Below, piece by piece: positions 1-9,099 of a stretch of DNA of 63,862 nucleotides (positions are counted from its first letter, which is position 1; every line of letters begins with the position of its first letter). Source of the DNA: Sphingomonas sp. PP-CE-3G-477 (GTDB taxonomy: Bacteria > Pseudomonadota > Alphaproteobacteria > Sphingomonadales > Sphingomonadaceae); NCBI RefSeq assembly GCF_003050745.1, contig NZ_QAOF01000013.1:1-63862 (forward strand). The letters are read 5' to 3'. Both the position numbers and the translations under genes were made by a program. The notes below the pieces were generated by a model that had not been told where the DNA came from, did not search any database, and worked only from the letters and a program-made list of their open reading frames with translations.

Positions 1-40
1 GCAATAATGCGCAAGCTCATCATCCTGGCAAATACGTTGC

Positions 41-277
41 TCAAAGCCGACCGCAAATGGATCGAGAAGCCCGCTTGATCACAACGGATACTCTAGAAGG
101 CAGTTTGGTAGCGGCAGACGATGCGCCCGGATATGAGGAAGCGACTGGTGCCGTAGCGACCGAAGCTTCTCTCGCTGTCGAAAGAACTACAGAATTTGTC
201 GATTCGACGGTGGAAGAACTGCCACACGCGCATGGTAGAAGAGCAAGCGGCAGGATGAGGCAGAACGCACGGATCAT
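41..277 (-). CDS. small putative lipoprotein
   Basis: A 78-residue frame begins with a short charged start and a hydrophobic stretch ending in LLPCAC, which reads as a signal peptide with a lipobox, so the product would be a lipid-anchored exported protein. After the cysteine it is Ser/Ala/Thr-rich with no domain I recognise. It lies on the same strand as the lipoprotein gene downstream of it in the window. It could be the 5' part of a longer gene whose reading frame is broken near the window edge. Confidence 0.4.
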   Translation of the reverse strand: MIRAFCLILPLALLPCACGSSSTVESTNSVVLSTAREASVATAPVASSYPGASSAATKLPSRVSVVIKRASRSICGRL

Positions 278-386
278 CTATAAACTCCATAAAAGAACAA
301 CCCTGATTCCGCTTGCGTCGGGCTGCGAGGCTATGCACAACCTTGGGAACGTAAGCATTTTTTTCTCGGGCTATCAACAAGCTTGG

Positions 387-1022
387 TCAGTCTGGAGTAC
401 CGTTGATCTGGCATACAAGCGTAACGTTATCGCCACCTCTGTCGTCCAGATATAATTGAGTAGATGGGTTGCCAGCAACTCGCTTACTGTAGTGCCGTAT
501 CTTGTACTTCTTATAGGATTCAAAATCCGCCTGCAGACGGGCGGCCTTGACGACCTGTTTCACAGTAACGCCGTTGCCGAAAACCGTGACGTACATCGCG
601 TTCGCATCGCCGATCATGCCATTCAACTCCGCCGATTCCGTGGGCAAGCCGAGAACCGTTAGGCCGGAGGGTGCCGTGATCTTGCCCCCCACGCTCTCAA
701 GATCGCCGTCGCGTCCTTCCCGCGTGAAGCCAAGCGACTTGAGCAGCGTTACGTCGCGTGCGCGCTCGGCTCGGCCCGCTGCCGTCTTGTGATAGCTCTG
801 CACGGCAGAGGTAGGCTTCTCGTCGAAGTCGCACGACAAGGCCTTCACGTATTTCGTCGGGAGGTTCTTGCTGGCTACGGCCAACGCTCGGATCGTATCC
901 TTGCCCGGTCGCGAACTCGCTGCATCTGGGCTCGCCGCTTTGGTGGGAAGGTCCACGTCGGGTCGGTCCTTAGTTGAGCCGCACGCGGTCAGCGCGATCG
1001 TGCACAGCAGGAAAACCTTCAT
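387..1022 (-). CDS. lipoprotein of unknown function
   Basis: The open frame extends upstream to 1127, but the start at 1022 is preferred because it gives MKVFLLCTIALTACGS, a standard lipoprotein signal with cysteine in the lipobox. A second ATG at 1040 is possible. The mature protein is about 195 residues, with a Pro/Ala/Ser-rich linker followed by a mixed alpha/beta part containing cysteines near each end (ALSC, VTLVC). I do not recognise a family. It is likely attached to a membrane facing the periplasm. Confidence 0.7.
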   Translation of the reverse strand: MKVFLLCTIALTACGSTKDRPDVDLPTKAASPDAASSRPGKDTIRALAVASKNLPTKYVKALSCDFDEKPTSAVQSYHKTAAGRAERARDVTLLKSLGFTREGRDGDLESVGGKITAPSGLTVLGLPTESAELNGMIGDANAMYVTVFGNGVTVKQVVKAARLQADFESYKKYKIRHYSKRVAGNPSTQLYLDDRGGDNVTLVCQINGTPD

Positions 1023-1159
1023 CGCCGGTGTGTCCTTCATCGCGAGCAGCAAATGGTCATCCAATACGGCTGAAACAGCCTCGCTTCCAAGCCCATAGCA
1101 TCGTAAGCCAATAGGATACCGATCCACGCCTTTCCAATCAGCCGTTTCAGGAAGCAGAA

Positions 1160-1834
1160 CTACTCCGACGAAAGTCTATCCGGCTGACCCAATTTGCGTT
1201 CCTTGAGCATCTGAATGACTTCTTCTGGATCACTTTGCGCGTGATAGAAAACATGGACCTCACGTAAGTCTTGCGCGCGGACATAGCCGGACCACGGTTC
1301 AGCAACCTGTATAAAGCGGCGCAAGTTCCGCCGTCCGAAAACAACATGGTCGGCACCAATGCTGATCCGCCATGTCATTCTCGTCCCTACCGACACGAGG
1401 CCGCTCGAGGCCATGATAACGCGCGCGATGTCCCGGGCATCTGCATCCCCATCAATCTTGATTATGCTAGCGTGTGGGGCGTACACATCATCAGCGAGAC
1501 AGATGCTGTCACGCGTGATGGCAAGCGATAGCCTTGAATTGGCGGGCGAATCCTCGGCGATATGGCTTTCGATCGCGTCAATCATAGGGCCTTCAGCATC
1601 GGGCCTCCTTTGTAGCCGGATCGTCCGTTGCAGGCCGTCTGCCCAAACGACGTCAAGAGTCAGTCCGTCCTCATAGGGCAGGAAGGCCGATCCCACGAAC
1701 GTCCACATCTCACCGTTTGAGTGGCAAATCCCATCATGGTCGATAAACGGTTTTACGACGTGGTAGCGGTGTCCGGGGCGCAGATGCGCAAACGCTCTAG
1801 CCGGCTCGACGCGTTTACCCGAAAATGGCCACAT
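1160..1834 (-). CDS. DUF3601-like protein with a second shared domain
   Basis: A 224-residue cytosolic-looking protein. Residues about 15-65 (FAHLRPGHRYHVVKPFIDHD, then WTFVGSAFLPYEDGLTL) look like a DUF3601 domain. Residues about 100-165 contain ITRDSICLADDVYAPH followed by a segment ending in WRISIGADHVVF. That second module recurs in two other genes of this window: the truncated gene at 8614 and the membrane-anchored gene at 34112. No enzymatic motif is visible and the function is unknown. Confidence 0.75.
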   Translation of the reverse strand: MWPFSGKRVEPARAFAHLRPGHRYHVVKPFIDHDGICHSNGEMWTFVGSAFLPYEDGLTLDVVWADGLQRTIRLQRRPDAEGPMIDAIESHIAEDSPANSRLSLAITRDSICLADDVYAPHASIIKIDGDADARDIARVIMASSGLVSVGTRMTWRISIGADHVVFGRRNLRRFIQVAEPWSGYVRAQDLREVHVFYHAQSDPEEVIQMLKERKLGQPDRLSSE

Positions 1835-1947
1835 CTGCGATCCTGTTTTCTGACCTTGGCAACCAGTGTCCCAGATCGCGTACGTGTGTGCAATTACGCT
1901 CCAACTACGGCAATATCATCAAGGTCAGGTGTCCTGTCCATCGAGTC

Positions 1948-2286
1948 CTATTCGATATGAGGATCGTATACGGCGAGCGCCTGCATCGCGCCCCGATCGC
2001 GGTGATATGCTCGCTTCAGTCGGGCCAACTCCGCATCGGTACCATCGCACGAAGCATCTAGTTGGCAATCACGGTCAGCTGCGCGCGTCGCATTATAGGA
2101 CTCCTCACCTCTGAAATGGTCGCACTGCGTCCGTCGGACAACAAACATTTGGAAGTCTGCAGGCACATCCGCGCCCGCCTTTACATGCTTGCCCACAGCA
2201 GTGGCTCGTGTCCGTCCGCGGCATTCCGTGGCAAAAACTGCAGTAGTAACACTAAACAAAATCGAAGCCTGGATCATGCGTCTCAA
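1948..2286 (-). CDS. small exported cysteine-containing protein
   Basis: A 112-residue protein with an N-terminal hydrophobic segment (IQASILFSVTTAVFA) that reads as a signal peptide. The C-terminal half (CDHFRGEESYNATRAADRD, then CDGTDAELARLKRAY) resembles a small periplasmic family that I recall from sphingomonads and xanthomonads, with three cysteines and a helical tail. The function is not known to me. Confidence 0.6.
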   Translation of the reverse strand: MRRMIQASILFSVTTAVFATECRGRTRATAVGKHVKAGADVPADFQMFVVRRTQCDHFRGEESYNATRAADRDCQLDASCDGTDAELARLKRAYHRDRGAMQALAVYDPHIE

Positions 2287-2498
2287 CCTCTCCTACAGAA
2301 TTGTAATTTTATCTACGCGTTCGCCGGCTGCGCGGTGAGATAAAACAGACACGGCCTGCCCGTGAAATGCAATGTGATCGCCGCTACCCAACTCGTGGGG
2401 CAGATGCTGGGATACGCAGCTCTAGGCTGAATGTTAACACAGCACGTTCTCCGCAAGCCTCCGCAGGCCTATCAGCGACCAAGTTTAGGATCGGCATA

Positions 2499-2621
2499 AT
2501 GAAACTGGAAACACACGAAGGCGGCAAGCAAAGGCGTACGTTTCGGCTACTTGGCACTTTCACCGCCGCGTCATTAGCGCTGTCAGTCATATCGCAAGGC
2601 TACATGGTACCGTTGGGCTAA
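2499..2621 (+). pseudogene. 5' fragment of a membrane or exported protein gene
   Basis: From the ATG at 2499 the frame reads MKLETHEGGKQRRTFRLLGT followed by a hydrophobic segment (ASLALSVISQGYMVPLG) and then stops where the IS3-family remnant begins. It looks like the N-terminus of a signal-anchored protein whose remainder was lost when the insertion-sequence debris arrived. Confidence 0.45.
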
Positions 2622-2633
2622 TGTTGTTGCCCC

Positions 2634-3281
2634 CTAAAGGCCTGACAGAGCCTCGCAGGTTTGCGCGATGAACTCGCGGGGTGATCGATAGCGCAAAGCG
2701 CGGTGGGGACGCACGTCGTTATAATGGGCGAACCAGCCGGGCAGCTGGTCGATGACACTCTGCGCATCTGGCCTTGGGTTCACGCGGACATAATCGCGCT
2801 TGAGGGAGCGAACGAACGCCTCCGCCATGCCGTTCGATTGAGGACTGCTCACTGGGGTCTTGCATGGGATCAGTCCAATGCCGCGGCCGCAGGCGCGTGT
2901 GTTGCGAGCGGCGTAGCAGCTGCCGTTATCGGTGAGCCACTCGATCGGTTCGGGTACGCGGTTCACCTGTCCGTAGCGATGCTCGACCGTGGCAACCATC
3001 GAGTCCAGGACGTCCTCGGCGGTGATGCCGCCCGTTGTCGCCACGTGTCCCATTGCCTCGCGGTCGCAGCAGTCGAGTGCGAAGGCGACACGCACTTTCT
3101 CACCGTTGTCACAGGTGATCTCCAACCCGTCGGAGCACCAGCGGGTGTTGTGGAGGTCGACGGCAACCCGGCCATCGTGACGCCGTTCCTCACGGCGTTC
3201 GCCGTCCCGCTGCAGCAGCAGCCCGTGCACTTTCATGACGCGGTAGACGCGTTTCGGATTGGGCGCTTCGCACCCGCAAGC
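2634..3281 (-). pseudogene. IS3-family (IS2-like group) transposase OrfB remnant
   Basis: About 200 residues match the C-terminal catalytic part of an IS3-family OrfB: an RWCSDGLEI block (first Asp region), WLTDNGSCYAA (second Asp), SPQSNGMAEAFVRSLKRDYV (Glu region) and HYNDVRPHRALRYRSPREF. Reading upstream of the ATG at 3236 gives NPKRVYRV, so the family's sequence continues to about 3281 and then stops at the IS5-like piece. OrfA and the N-terminus of OrfB are missing, so the element cannot move by itself. Confidence 0.85.
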
Positions 3282-3284
3282 GAC

Positions 3285-3416
3285 TGCACCGATGAGGAAT
3301 GGGCTGTCGTCCGGCCGTTATTGAGGCGAACCTCCAGGGTAGGACGCCCCCGCAAGCACAATGCGCGGACCCTTTGGGTTGCGATCCAGTATATCGCATC
3401 GACAGGGTGCTTATAG
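3285..3416 (+). pseudogene. IS5-family transposase N-terminal fragment
   Basis: The plus-strand translation reads CTDEEWAVVRPLLRRTSRVG, then RPRKHNARTLWVAIQYIAST and a stop. This is the conserved N-terminus of IS5-family (IS427-like) transposases. Only 43 residues remain and there is no catalytic core. It abuts the IS3 remnant head to head, so one insertion sequence was truncated by or into the other. Confidence 0.8.
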
Positions 3417-3552
3417 CTCACTACATATCGCGGCATCACGCGACGGATGTCACAGGGATCGGCATTTGCACCTTAGTGGCCTCTGGCGTATTGAAGGAAA
3501 GCTTCCAGAAATTCTGTTCTTTGGCACTTTATTGAGAAGGGCGCCTGCGGGG

Positions 3553-4119
3553 ATGGTTATTAAGAAACGGTTCACCGCCTCGGCGTCGTTAATGCTGCTC
3601 GGCGGAACCGCAGCTTGTAGTCGATTGCAGGATGCTGGGGCGTCGCCAATGGTCTCGGCAAACTCGGCTGCCGCCGTCTCAGATGCTTTACCAAAAACTC
3701 AAGCTTCGCCTACGACGGTTGCGACTTCAGACGCCGTCACAAAGACGGTTGAACCTTCGTCCGACTGGAACGGCAGGTACTCGTACGAGTTCGGAGGCTG
3801 GGCCAATGCCGCGGGGACCGCCGCTACCGTTGCTTACACTCTTACTCTCACAGCATTGTCCTGCAAATTTTCCGCAGAAGGGTATCAGATCGACGAGACG
3901 ATCGCGTGCACTACCAAGCGAGGTGCGAGAGGCATCGACATAGCATTCAAGAGCTATTCCGATGGCGGCACGACGGACAAGTACGGCAATGCCGTCTACG
4001 CAGTAGGAGATCCGCTGTTCTCCTTGGAGAATAAGGAGGGGAAGTTGATCACACGCTGGAAAGGGTACGTCCTACCGGACGACAAGCCGCATGGCCCCGC
4101 CGTTTATTTCACTCGCTGA
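3553..4119 (+). CDS. DUF5991-like lipoprotein
   Basis: The frame is open from 3361, but the ATG at 3553 gives VIKKRFTASASLMLLGGTAAC, a lipoprotein signal peptide. After an Ala/Ser/Thr-rich linker, residues about 70-188 (WNGRYSYEFGGWANAAGTAA, CKFSAEGYQIDETIAC, then LFSLENKEGKLITRW) have the beta-rich layout I associate with DUF5991 proteins. Two cysteines in the globular part could form a disulphide. It is probably a periplasmic lipid-anchored protein of unknown role. Confidence 0.7.
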   Translation: MVIKKRFTASASLMLLGGTAACSRLQDAGASPMVSANSAAAVSDALPKTQASPTTVATSDAVTKTVEPSSDWNGRYSYEFGGWANAAGTAATVAYTLTLTALSCKFSAEGYQIDETIACTTKRGARGIDIAFKSYSDGGTTDKYGNAVYAVGDPLFSLENKEGKLITRWKGYVLPDDKPHGPAVYFTR

Positions 4120-4858
4120 CAAAGTAGCTCGCATGTCGATACTGCAGCATTCGGTAGGACGGAACGGCGTCAACCACAGGCGGAATACTCGACTGATACA
4201 CAACCGGCTCAATCGGCATCTGCCACCCAGAGCGGTACTGCTAAAGTTGGATGGTGTCGTGGCGCCGAAGACGCTAGCGACGTTCACAAAAGGGAACGAT
4301 TCCGAGACGAGGATGGCCGTCTCGATCGTCGTTCCTTGGGAGAAAGCCGGATCGGACAAGAACGCCCATTTCCGCTTTCCGCTTTCTACGCTAGTATCAA
4401 CTTCATGAGGTTCATCGACAGCAAGGTGTCGCGAGAACACCGATATTCGTTGGGGACAAATAGCGAAAGCTGGCGACCATATTTAAGCATCCTGTCAGCA
4501 ATTGAACTGTCGATTAGGAGGATTTTTACTTGGTCACAGATCCCGAATATAATGCGTTTACTGCAGGCCCGATGCTAGCGGCTAAGTTTGCAGCACGGTG
4601 TGGATGCAGGGCATTAGACAAGCGTTTGATAATTGTCCCTGGAGCGGACCGAGGCAGTTGCTGACCGCGTGAACGGTTTCCTTCCCCCAACCCGGACATT
4701 TCCGAAATTCGATCGTTGATTGAGAACGCGACCCGCTTCCCACAACCCGTTGAACGATAGGAGAAACGGGAAACGACAGGTGTCGATCTCGACATGCAAA
4801 CAATGGTAAGTCTGCGGTCCGCTCCCGGCGATCTTTTCGAGAGGCACGCCTTTGGCCG
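4120..4858 (+). other. no convincing gene; degenerate intergenic sequence
   Basis: Short frames exist on both strands (for example 4091-4408 plus and 4582-4914 minus), but none shows a signal peptide, a domain or a believable start. The plus-strand frame at 4091 has a protein-like tail (AVSIVVPWEKAGSDKNAHF) that could be the relic of a gene. Part of the stretch, near 4671-4722, resembles another intergenic segment at 58865, so some of it is repetitive sphingomonad-type intergenic DNA. Confidence 0.4.
4671..4722. repeat. dispersed degenerate intergenic repeat, copy 1
   Basis: The segment gaacggtttccttccccc...cggacatttccgaaattcga is recognisably similar to cggctttcctccccat...gaacattcccaaaaac at about 58865-58905. 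A looser match (ttttcccaaaaaccgttcc) lies near 56660. Similarity is imperfect and was judged by eye. Confidence 0.4.
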
Positions 4859-5056
4859 TCACTCCGCTGACATCGGACCCTTAAAATAGTGAAAGGGCAA
4901 CCAACTCGATACATAGGTCCAGCCAGCCTTTTTCATCTCGGTCGTCACTGCGACCGCAATGATCCCTCGCCGATATTCCCAAGGATAGCTGGTGGGGCGG
5001 AATGCCATCTTGAGGGCGCCCGTCGCGATCATTTCGTTGCCCTTGCTGCCCTCCAC
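4859..5056 (-). CDS. hypothetical small protein or C-terminal gene fragment
   Basis: A 65-residue frame reads like a real protein (ALKMAFRPTSYPWEYRRGII, then VAVTTEMKKAGWTYVSSWLP), with balanced composition and aromatic residues. It starts with GTG and has no signal peptide. It lies just downstream of the HTH fragment fused to the IS6 piece, so it may be the tail of a gene broken by that insertion. Confidence 0.3.
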   Translation of the reverse strand: MEGSKGNEMIATGALKMAFRPTSYPWEYRRGIIAVAVTTEMKKAGWTYVSSWLPFHYFKGPMSAE

Positions 5057-5071
5057 GCGCAGTATGGCCCT

Positions 5072-5208
5072 CTAGTCAAATGCGGTTGCGCCAAGCCGGA
5101 CAATCGTCTCACCTTCGTAGCCGGGTAGGTCATCGCTCGTTTCCGCTGGCTTGAAACGTTGCTGAGCAGCTTGCTTGGAAATGCCAAGTGCGTTCCCGAT
5201 GTCAGTCC
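5072..5208 (-). pseudogene. C-terminal helix-turn-helix fragment fused to IS6 transposase
   Basis: The frame that starts in the IS6-family transposase changes character after EAITTD and continues as WTDIGNALGISKQAAQQRFK, a clear helix-turn-helix of the kind found at the ends of small DNA-binding proteins, then about 25 more residues to a stop. The join is in frame. It looks like the 3' end of a regulator gene into which the IS6-family element was truncated. Confidence 0.6.
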
Positions 5209-5698
5209 AGTCGGTTGTGATCGCCTCGGGCGAGCCATGGCGCTTGAGCGCCTTCTTCATGAACCTGAGTGCAGCGTCCTTGTCGCGAGTCCTGGTTATG
5301 TAGCTCTCGAGGATCTCGCCTTCCTGGTCGACCGCTCGCCACAGGTAGACCATCTCTCCGTTCGGCTTCACGTACATCTCGTCCAGGTGCCATCGCCACT
5401 GGCGAGGGCCCCGCATGCGGCTCACACGCTGGCGACGGATGTCACCTGCGAACATCGGGCCGAAGCTGTTCCACCAGTGACGTACCGTCTCATGACAGAT
5501 GTCGATCCCGCGCTCGAATAGCAGGTCCTCCACGTTCCGAAGCGATAGCGGGAAGCGGACGTACATCATCACTGCCAACCGGATCACCTCAGGCGAAGAG
5601 TTGAAGTAGCGGAACGGGCTGCAGGCTTGCGGGGGCGGGGCATCGGGGCCGCCTACCCGCCCCTGCCCTAACGAGCCGTGCATTTGGTCTGACAGGAC
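5209..5698 (-). pseudogene. IS6-family transposase, truncated, with one element end
   Basis: The translation contains SPFRYFNSSPEVIRLAVMMY, VRFPLSLRNVEDLLFERGID, ICHETVRHWWNSFGPMFAGD, the first catalytic Asp in WRWHLDEMYVK and the second in HGSPEAITTD. The part with the catalytic Glu is missing, so the enzyme is inactive. The outer end near 5676-5698 (tgcatttggtctgacag) matches the end of the other IS6 fragment near 9370, which supports it as the element's terminal repeat. Confidence 0.85.
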
Positions 5699-5846
5699 CC
5701 TCCGAAGGGCTGCGGCCCGCGACCTGAGCCGCTCTGTTCGCCGACATTGATGGTCAGTGGACCCTAGCCCGGGGCGCGCGGGCGAAATCGGGTGGTGTGT
5801 CCTACTGGGGCCCGACACGGACCGTGTCGGACCAGAGCTTTCCCGC

Positions 5847-6344
5847 TCACATGCTGCCGCCGTCTAGCGCGAAGCAGAGGTTCTCAACTTGGCGCGGGGT
5901 ATCCGATGACCGATGCTGGCCTGCCGGCATTGCCTCACGCGGATCGTCGAAGACCGCTCGATAACGATATCGGCGTGGTGCTTCGCCCGGCGTTGCCGGC
6001 AAGGCTCGGACGCGTCCTTCGTCCGGGAAATAACCGGCACCCTGAGTAACGACTTCTCGCGCGATGCGGTCGGTGTCGTCGCAGCCCGACAAGGTAGCGT
6101 TGATGAAGCCTGCACCCTTGTCGTTACGAACGGCTTCCAGGGGCTTGGGCACCGAGAAGACAACAACGATCTGATGCGGCGCGGCTCCGGGGTTCGAGGG
6201 GCCGACTTTGCGTTTCAAATACCGGCTTTGCTCGACCTTGACGTCGTGGATCGGTCCCCACGGAAACAACAGCCACAACGCTATGATGGTCGCCGAAGCA
6301 ATAAGCAGGAGCAAGGCGAGCAGCCAGCGGATCCAGTGCGCCAT
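5847..6344 (-). CDS. membrane-anchored protein of unknown function
   Basis: The start at 6344 is chosen over 6413 because it begins AHWIRWLLALLLLIASATII, a single N-terminal transmembrane anchor, and lies 10 bases after the stop of the upstream hydrolase gene, which suggests one transcript. The rest is about 140 residues and probably extracytoplasmic, with two cysteines (LSGCDDTDRI, LCFAL). I do not recognise a family. It may be the partner of the hydrolase. Confidence 0.65.
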   Translation of the reverse strand: MAHWIRWLLALLLLIASATIIALWLLFPWGPIHDVKVEQSRYLKRKVGPSNPGAAPHQIVVVFSVPKPLEAVRNDKGAGFINATLSGCDDTDRIAREVVTQGAGYFPDEGRVRALPATPGEAPRRYRYRAVFDDPREAMPAGQHRSSDTPRQVENLCFALDGGSM

Positions 6345-6354
6345 GTTTCTTGCC

Positions 6355-6906
6355 TTACCCGACGCCATTGCCGCCCAACAACGATCGGCCGCTGACCCCC
6401 TGTTTGTTGGCAAGCCGCATCATCGTGTCGAACGCGCCGTGCGTTGAGTCCGGGTTATAGGCGTAATTCGGAGCGCCGGGTTCTCCGGGCTTTGGCGGCG
6501 TTGGGTACTTGCCGCCAAAGCCGGCTATCGTGTCATCGAAGGACCGGTTCTTTCCAGACGGTTCGGCCCTTACATTGAGCCATACGAAACAGCGCGAACG
6601 GATCGTCGTCCAGGACGGACGCAAACGGGCGACCGGGTCCATCGTAATCAGAGTGGTGACCGGACGACCTCGCTGGATCTCGGAAAAGACCGTGTCCGCG
6701 CCGTAGCTGTGACCGACCACCGTAATATTGCTGCCCTGTGGAGGGGCGCGCAACGCGGCTGGGATTGCAAGATCGGCTGTCCAGGCGAAATATGGACATT
6801 TGTAGCTTGGATTAGTCTTCCGATACCGTTCCGCATTACTTTCGACGATGTGACTGAACCAGTCATCTCCGCCGCCACCGATGAAAGTCTTGTGAACTTC
6901 CGCCAT
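6355..6906 (-). CDS. alpha/beta-hydrolase-like protein
   Basis: A 183-residue protein carries ITVVGHSYGADTVF, the GxSxG nucleophile elbow of lipases and esterases (Ser in GHSYG). An Asp lies in LITMDPVARL and a His in STHGAFDTMM, which could complete a triad. There is no clear signal peptide, and the protein is short for the fold. The start of a longer gene could have been lost upstream, where 6907-7439 contains no gene. The substrate is unknown. Confidence 0.7.
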   Translation of the reverse strand: MAEVHKTFIGGGGDDWFSHIVESNAERYRKTNPSYKCPYFAWTADLAIPAALRAPPQGSNITVVGHSYGADTVFSEIQRGRPVTTLITMDPVARLRPSWTTIRSRCFVWLNVRAEPSGKNRSFDDTIAGFGGKYPTPPKPGEPGAPNYAYNPDSTHGAFDTMMRLANKQGVSGRSLLGGNGVG

Positions 6907-7439
6907 GGATCCTCACCGATAGTGGTTCTGGAGAACTATCCTATCTTGCACCGGGCTCTGCTGCAAACGCTCCTGTCGATCGCCGTATCTCCGATCCAAA
7001 TCAAATCCGGAGAAGCGAAGCAAGGCGACGCGCGTGATATGCGCATCGCCGCCTAGCCCCGAGAGCCTACTCCGCCTCAACCACGTCCGAGAACATGTCG
7101 CCAAGCCCGCATCCTCATTCGCCACGAGCCGCGTCAGTAATGTCGAAGCTAATGCACCGCACCTAACCAGCTTGGTTCGGGCAACCGCAAAGCCTCGTAA
7201 GACCTCGTTGCGTTCACTGTACGACGCCGAATTGTTTCGTGTCGATGCTGGGCTAAGGCAGCCGCTTTCGACAAGCCAGATCCAGAACGAACCAGATTTT
7301 AATTAATCTGACAGTACCATCCGGACCAGTCGGTTTCCACCACGCCGCGCTTCCCCAACCGGACACTCGTTTACCTCAATCCAAGATCCGAATTAGCGGG
7401 TTCAGAGGACAGACAGCACAAAGCGATGCGTACGAGGCG
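6907..7439. other. intergenic region with no supported gene
   Basis: Frames at 6913-7125 (minus) and 7034-7306 (plus) overlap each other and show no domain, signal peptide or plausible start. I see no clear element ends, although ctgacagtacc near 7309 faintly resembles the IS6-end sequence ctgacagtgcc. Confidence 0.4.
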
Positions 7440-7453
7440 GATTCGATCTCTTA

Positions 7454-7776
7454 ATGGTTACGCTCGGCCTGCCCGTCACGCGGACGCTGAGCGACAGCTG
7501 CCTCGCTCGCTTCCTCGGCTCAGGCTCGGCGATCGCGTTCCTCCGGCGCAAGGGCAGACGGCTGGTGCTGGCGGACGAGCTGGCGGCACGGCCGGGCGAT
7601 GCGCGCGATGAGGCTGCCAGGCGTCGTGCGTCGACTGGTACGGCAACGCCCGGCCGATCTTCCTCGGAACGCGCATCCTTGCGTTGATGGGGTACGAACT
7701 GGTCGAGGGTCGGCTGGAGCAGGGCCGCATCGTGGAGGTCAGCCGCACCGACTATTCGCGACCGGCGGATCGGTGA
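7454..7776 (+). pseudogene. 3' part of a gene, broken by a frameshift
   Basis: The first frame reads ARFLGSGSAIAFLRRKGRRL, then VLADELAARPGD. Near 7620 the sensible reading moves to another frame giving CVDWYGNARPIFLGTRILAL, then MGYELVEGRLEQGRIVEVSR and a stop at 7776. Both parts read as one conserved protein C-terminus. Frame arithmetic requires one missing base. There is no good start, so the 5' part is also lost. I do not know the family. Confidence 0.6.
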
Positions 7777-7780
7777 TCCG

Positions 7781-8392
7781 TCACGGCCGGGTGCCCCGCA
7801 ACTCAGCGGCGATCGCCGCCAGCACGCGCGCGCGTCGGCACGGCCACGCGGCGAGGATGCGCCGGACCAGCGGCAGATGTGCCTGGAACCCGTCAACGCG
7901 ATGGGTCGGCAGCCCCTGTGTCGCCAGCCATGCGGTCGCCAGTGGCAGCCCCGCCGAGCGGAGCCGCCAGCACCCGAGCCGCCGCGTGATCGGCTCCGCC
8001 AAGGTCGGCGGCAGCGTGAGCCGCGCGAGCAGCTCCGCCGCCCGCCTGCGCGCGTCCGTGTCGCGCGCGTCGAGCCAGGCGAGAACCGGATCGAGATCGC
8101 GCGGGTCGCGGGTTAGCGTGAACAGCGTCTCGCACAGGACCAGATCGCGGTCCGGCGCACGCAACTGGCCGTTGCCCGCCGCCGCGCGCAACGCCGCGAT
8201 CGCTGCCGCGTCGCCGACGTGAGCCAGCCCGGCCAGATCGGTCGTATCGCCTTCGAGCGCGCGTTGCAGCAATGCGGCGCGCGCTTCGGACCGCTCGCCT
8301 GGATCCATGTCCGCGAACATCGACGGATCGTAGCCGTCGCCCTTCTCCCGCCCGGTCGCGTGGTACTGGCGGAGGAAGGCGGTGAGGCTCAT
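7781..8392 (-). CDS. HEAT-repeat-like protein
   Basis: The frame begins at 8482, but MSLTAFLRQYHATGREKGDG at 8392 is the better start. The protein (about 203 residues) is helical and Ala/Leu/Arg-rich, with repeated motifs such as AAAIAALRAAAGNGQLRAPD and DTDARRRAAELLARLTLPPT that look like HEAT-type helical pairs. No signal peptide is seen. It is probably a cytosolic protein-binding scaffold; partners are unknown. Confidence 0.65.
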   Translation of the reverse strand: MSLTAFLRQYHATGREKGDGYDPSMFADMDPGERSEARAALLQRALEGDTTDLAGLAHVGDAAAIAALRAAAGNGQLRAPDRDLVLCETLFTLTRDPRDLDPVLAWLDARDTDARRRAAELLARLTLPPTLAEPITRRLGCWRLRSAGLPLATAWLATQGLPTHRVDGFQAHLPLVRRILAAWPCRRARVLAAIAAELRGTRP

Positions 8393-8613
8393 GCCCGTGC
8401 CGCGGACGGTGTGGTCTGCGCAAGTTGCCGGATCATCACAGATTGGTCCGGCAAGAGGCGATCGCGGGCGACGCGAACACACTTAGCAGGACCTGCCGAA
8501 CGGTGCGGATGCGAGGCTGGTCGGACGAGGTCACGCGTGTGTAACGCAAGAGGCTTGCGCGGGTTCGACGGCTCGGACTTGACGCGAACTTTCGAGGGGT
8601 GTGTCTAGCAGCC

Positions 8614-9099
8614 ATGTTCGCCTGGTTCCGACGCAAGCCCGCCGACGCGCCGCAAGGATTCCGTCACCTGCGGCGGGGCAAGCGCTACTGCGTGGTGCGT
8701 GCGTTCGTCGACTACGACCAGGTTGGCCATCCGGTCGGCGAGTGCTGGACCTTCGTGCGCCACGCATTCCTCCCCTATGAGAACAGATTGACGCTGGTCT
8801 TGGCTGCACCCGATGGACGCGAGGTACCGCTCCGGCTCCAGTGGCGCGCGAAGGCGCAGGGCCCGACGAAGGCGCAGGGCCCGATCGTCGACTCGCTCGA
8901 CCGCTATCTGTCGCCGGTCGAGCCTGCGCTGCCCAAGCACCACATCGCGACCACCCGCGACAGCGTGTGCCCGCCCGAGGAGGCGGACGCTCCGCATGCG
9001 GGCGTCGTGGCGGTAGACCGGACGGCCGACATGGCTGCGCTCGCGCAGACGCTGCTGGCGGCGGGCGTGCTGCCCCATGTCGGTGCGGACGCGGGCCGC
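8614..9099 (+). pseudogene. DUF3601-like gene truncated by an IS6 fragment
   Basis: The start at 8614 gives MFAWFRRKPADAPQGFRHLR, matching the paralog at 1160 (MWPFSGKRVEPARAFAHLRP). It has the same DUF3601-like block (RYCVVRAFVDYDQVGHPVGE, HAFLPYENRLTL) and the shared ATTRDSVCPPEEADAPH module. After WRLML the plus strand becomes antisense IS6 sequence, so about the last 60 residues of the native protein are lost. An 18-base tandem duplication adds six residues at about residue 80. Confidence 0.7.
8851..8886 (+). repeat. 18-base tandem duplication inside the DUF3601-like gene
   Basis: The unit aaggcgcagggcccgacg at 8851-8868 is followed by a near-identical copy, encoding KAQGPT twice. It is in frame, so it lengthens the protein without breaking it. 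The paralog at 1160 has only one short equivalent (RRPDAEGP). Confidence 0.85.

Noticed and set aside
4582..4914. 110-codon minus-strand frame
   Set aside because: No signal peptide, domain or credible start; overlaps repetitive intergenic sequence.
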